Assembly (NCBI GenBank): GCA_009377735.1
Contig: WHTL01000264.1
Span: forward strand, 1-5,710
DNA from: Acidimicrobiia bacterium
Lineage (GTDB): Bacteria > Actinomycetota > Acidimicrobiia > Spongiisociales > ZC4RG35
Reading direction: 5' to 3'
DNA: 5,710 nt
Shown piece after piece: positions 5,190 through 5,710 of the stretch (position 1 is its first letter; each line of letters begins with the position of its first letter). The notes beneath the pieces were generated by a model. The model saw only the letters and a list, made by a program, of their open reading frames with translations. It was not told where the DNA came from and made no database searches. Both the position numbers and the translations under genes were made by a program.

Positions 5190-5710
5190 CTAGCCAAGCC
5201 CAAGATCTTCCACGCCAATGCGCCGGCACGCGTCAACAAGCCGCTCGTAATTGTGTCGAGTGATCGGGATGCCCGACTCCAACCTCGAGCGCCTCTGTCT
5301 GGCGGAGTCGAGGCCCGGGTACCGGATCTCGACACCTTCTCTGGCGCGGGACGACGTGATACGCGAAAGCAGGTCCTCGACCCGTTCGCCGAACTCGGAG
5401 GGATCGATGAACCTCGCCACATCGAGCATGACGAATAAGTGCCCGATCCCCTTTGGCCTTCCCGGGTCGCCGAACGACGTGATCTGGCTGCTGTAGCTGG
5501 CGCCAGTGAGGACCGAGGCGAGGATCTCCCAGACGAGAGTCAAGCCAAACCCCTTGTGGCCGCCGATGGGCAGCAACGATCCCTCGAGTGCGACTTCGGG
5601 ATCGAGAGTCTCGAGCCCATTCCGATCGATGGCCGCGCCCGGAGGCAGCAGTTTCCCCAGGATGGCGTACTCGCGTGGGGTTGCGCTCGTGATAACACCG
5701 TTTGCCATGT
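5190..5710 (-). CDS. Malate/L-lactate/ureidoglycolate dehydrogenase family (Ldh_2), C-terminal part
   Basis: About 172 residues of the C-terminal half are present; the gene begins beyond the right edge. The reading MANGVITSATPREYAILGKL near the edge matches the DMATSxxARGKI segment of the PF02615 family, so the Met at 5708 is internal, not a start. Next come PPGAAIDRNGLETLDPEVAL and the signature LLPIGGHKGFGLTLVWEILA, the conserved GGHKG(F/Y)GL. The end, YPGLDSARQRRSRLESGIPI and on to a final helix, is the usual PGE-type C-terminus. Full members have about 330-360 residues and are NAD(P)-dependent oxidoreductases of 2-hydroxy acids such as malate, L-lactate, sulfolactate or ureidoglycolate (AllD), distinct from the Rossmann-fold LDH/MDH family. 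An allantoinase-like hydrolase and an IclR regulator nearby make a ureidoglycolate-like substrate attractive, but residues alone do not settle it. Confidence 0.88.
   Translation of the reverse strand, partial: MANGVITSATPREYAILGKLLPPGAAIDRNGLETLDPEVALEGSLLPIGGHKGFGLTLVWEILASVLTGASYSSQITSFGDPGRPKGIGHLFVMLDVARFIDPSEFGERVEDLLSRITSSRAREGVEIRYPGLDSARQRRSRLESGIPITRHNYERLVDACRRIGVEDLGLG

Noticed and set aside
5706..5708. ATG at the right edge as the true start of the dehydrogenase.
   Set aside because: The sequence there matches an internal segment of the family, the product would be half the usual length, and the frame continues past the edge.

Overview
The window looks like a piece of a GC-rich (roughly 60% GC by eye) bacterial chromosome, most likely from an actinobacterium or a Chloroflexi-type lineage. 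The support is indirect: an apparently leaderless antitoxin gene, GTG and TTG starts, a luciferase-like (often F420-dependent) oxidoreductase, and a beta-keto acid cleavage enzyme. No rRNA, tRNA, CRISPR array or intact mobile element is visible.

Left part (1-950) is a decayed accessory region. It holds the frameshifted 3' end of a RibD_C/DHFR-like reductase gene (61-226). Next is a Phd/YefM-type antitoxin gene (311-535) with a recognisable TGTACA operator and a tandem 9-bp repeat upstream. Overlapping its end by four bases is the start of a PIN-domain toxin gene that stops after 37 codons (532-645). The remainder of the toxin is replaced by about 250 bases of non-coding, hairpin-rich DNA that may be a structured RNA fragment, possibly of a group II intron.

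Middle part (965-4338) is a tight plus-strand operon of three enzymes. They are a luciferase-like flavin/F420 oxidoreductase, a cyclic-amide amidohydrolase of the dihydroorotase/dihydropyrimidinase/allantoinase family, and a DUF849/BKACE-type beta-keto acid cleavage enzyme. The gaps are 35 and 21 bases. The first gap is almost filled by a 12-codon mini-ORF with a strong ribosome binding site whose stop overlaps the amidohydrolase start as ATGA. The operon starts from a region with an exact TATAAT box flanked by inverted repeats.

Right part (4344-5710) is on the minus strand and converges on the operon with only five bases between stop codons. It holds an IclR-family regulator and, upstream of it, the C-terminal half of a malate/L-lactate/ureidoglycolate dehydrogenase-family enzyme that runs off the window edge.

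Taken together, the five intact or partial enzyme and regulator genes suggest a catabolic cluster for a cyclic amide, ureide or hydantoin-like compound. The likely steps are oxidation by the luciferase-like enzyme, ring opening by the amidohydrolase, hydroxy-acid oxidation by the dehydrogenase, and C-C cleavage by the BKACE enzyme, under IclR control. The trio of IclR regulator, allantoinase-like hydrolase and ureidoglycolate dehydrogenase-like enzyme recalls the enterobacterial all (allantoin) regulon. The other two enzymes do not belong to that pathway, so the substrate is unknown and this scheme is inference.
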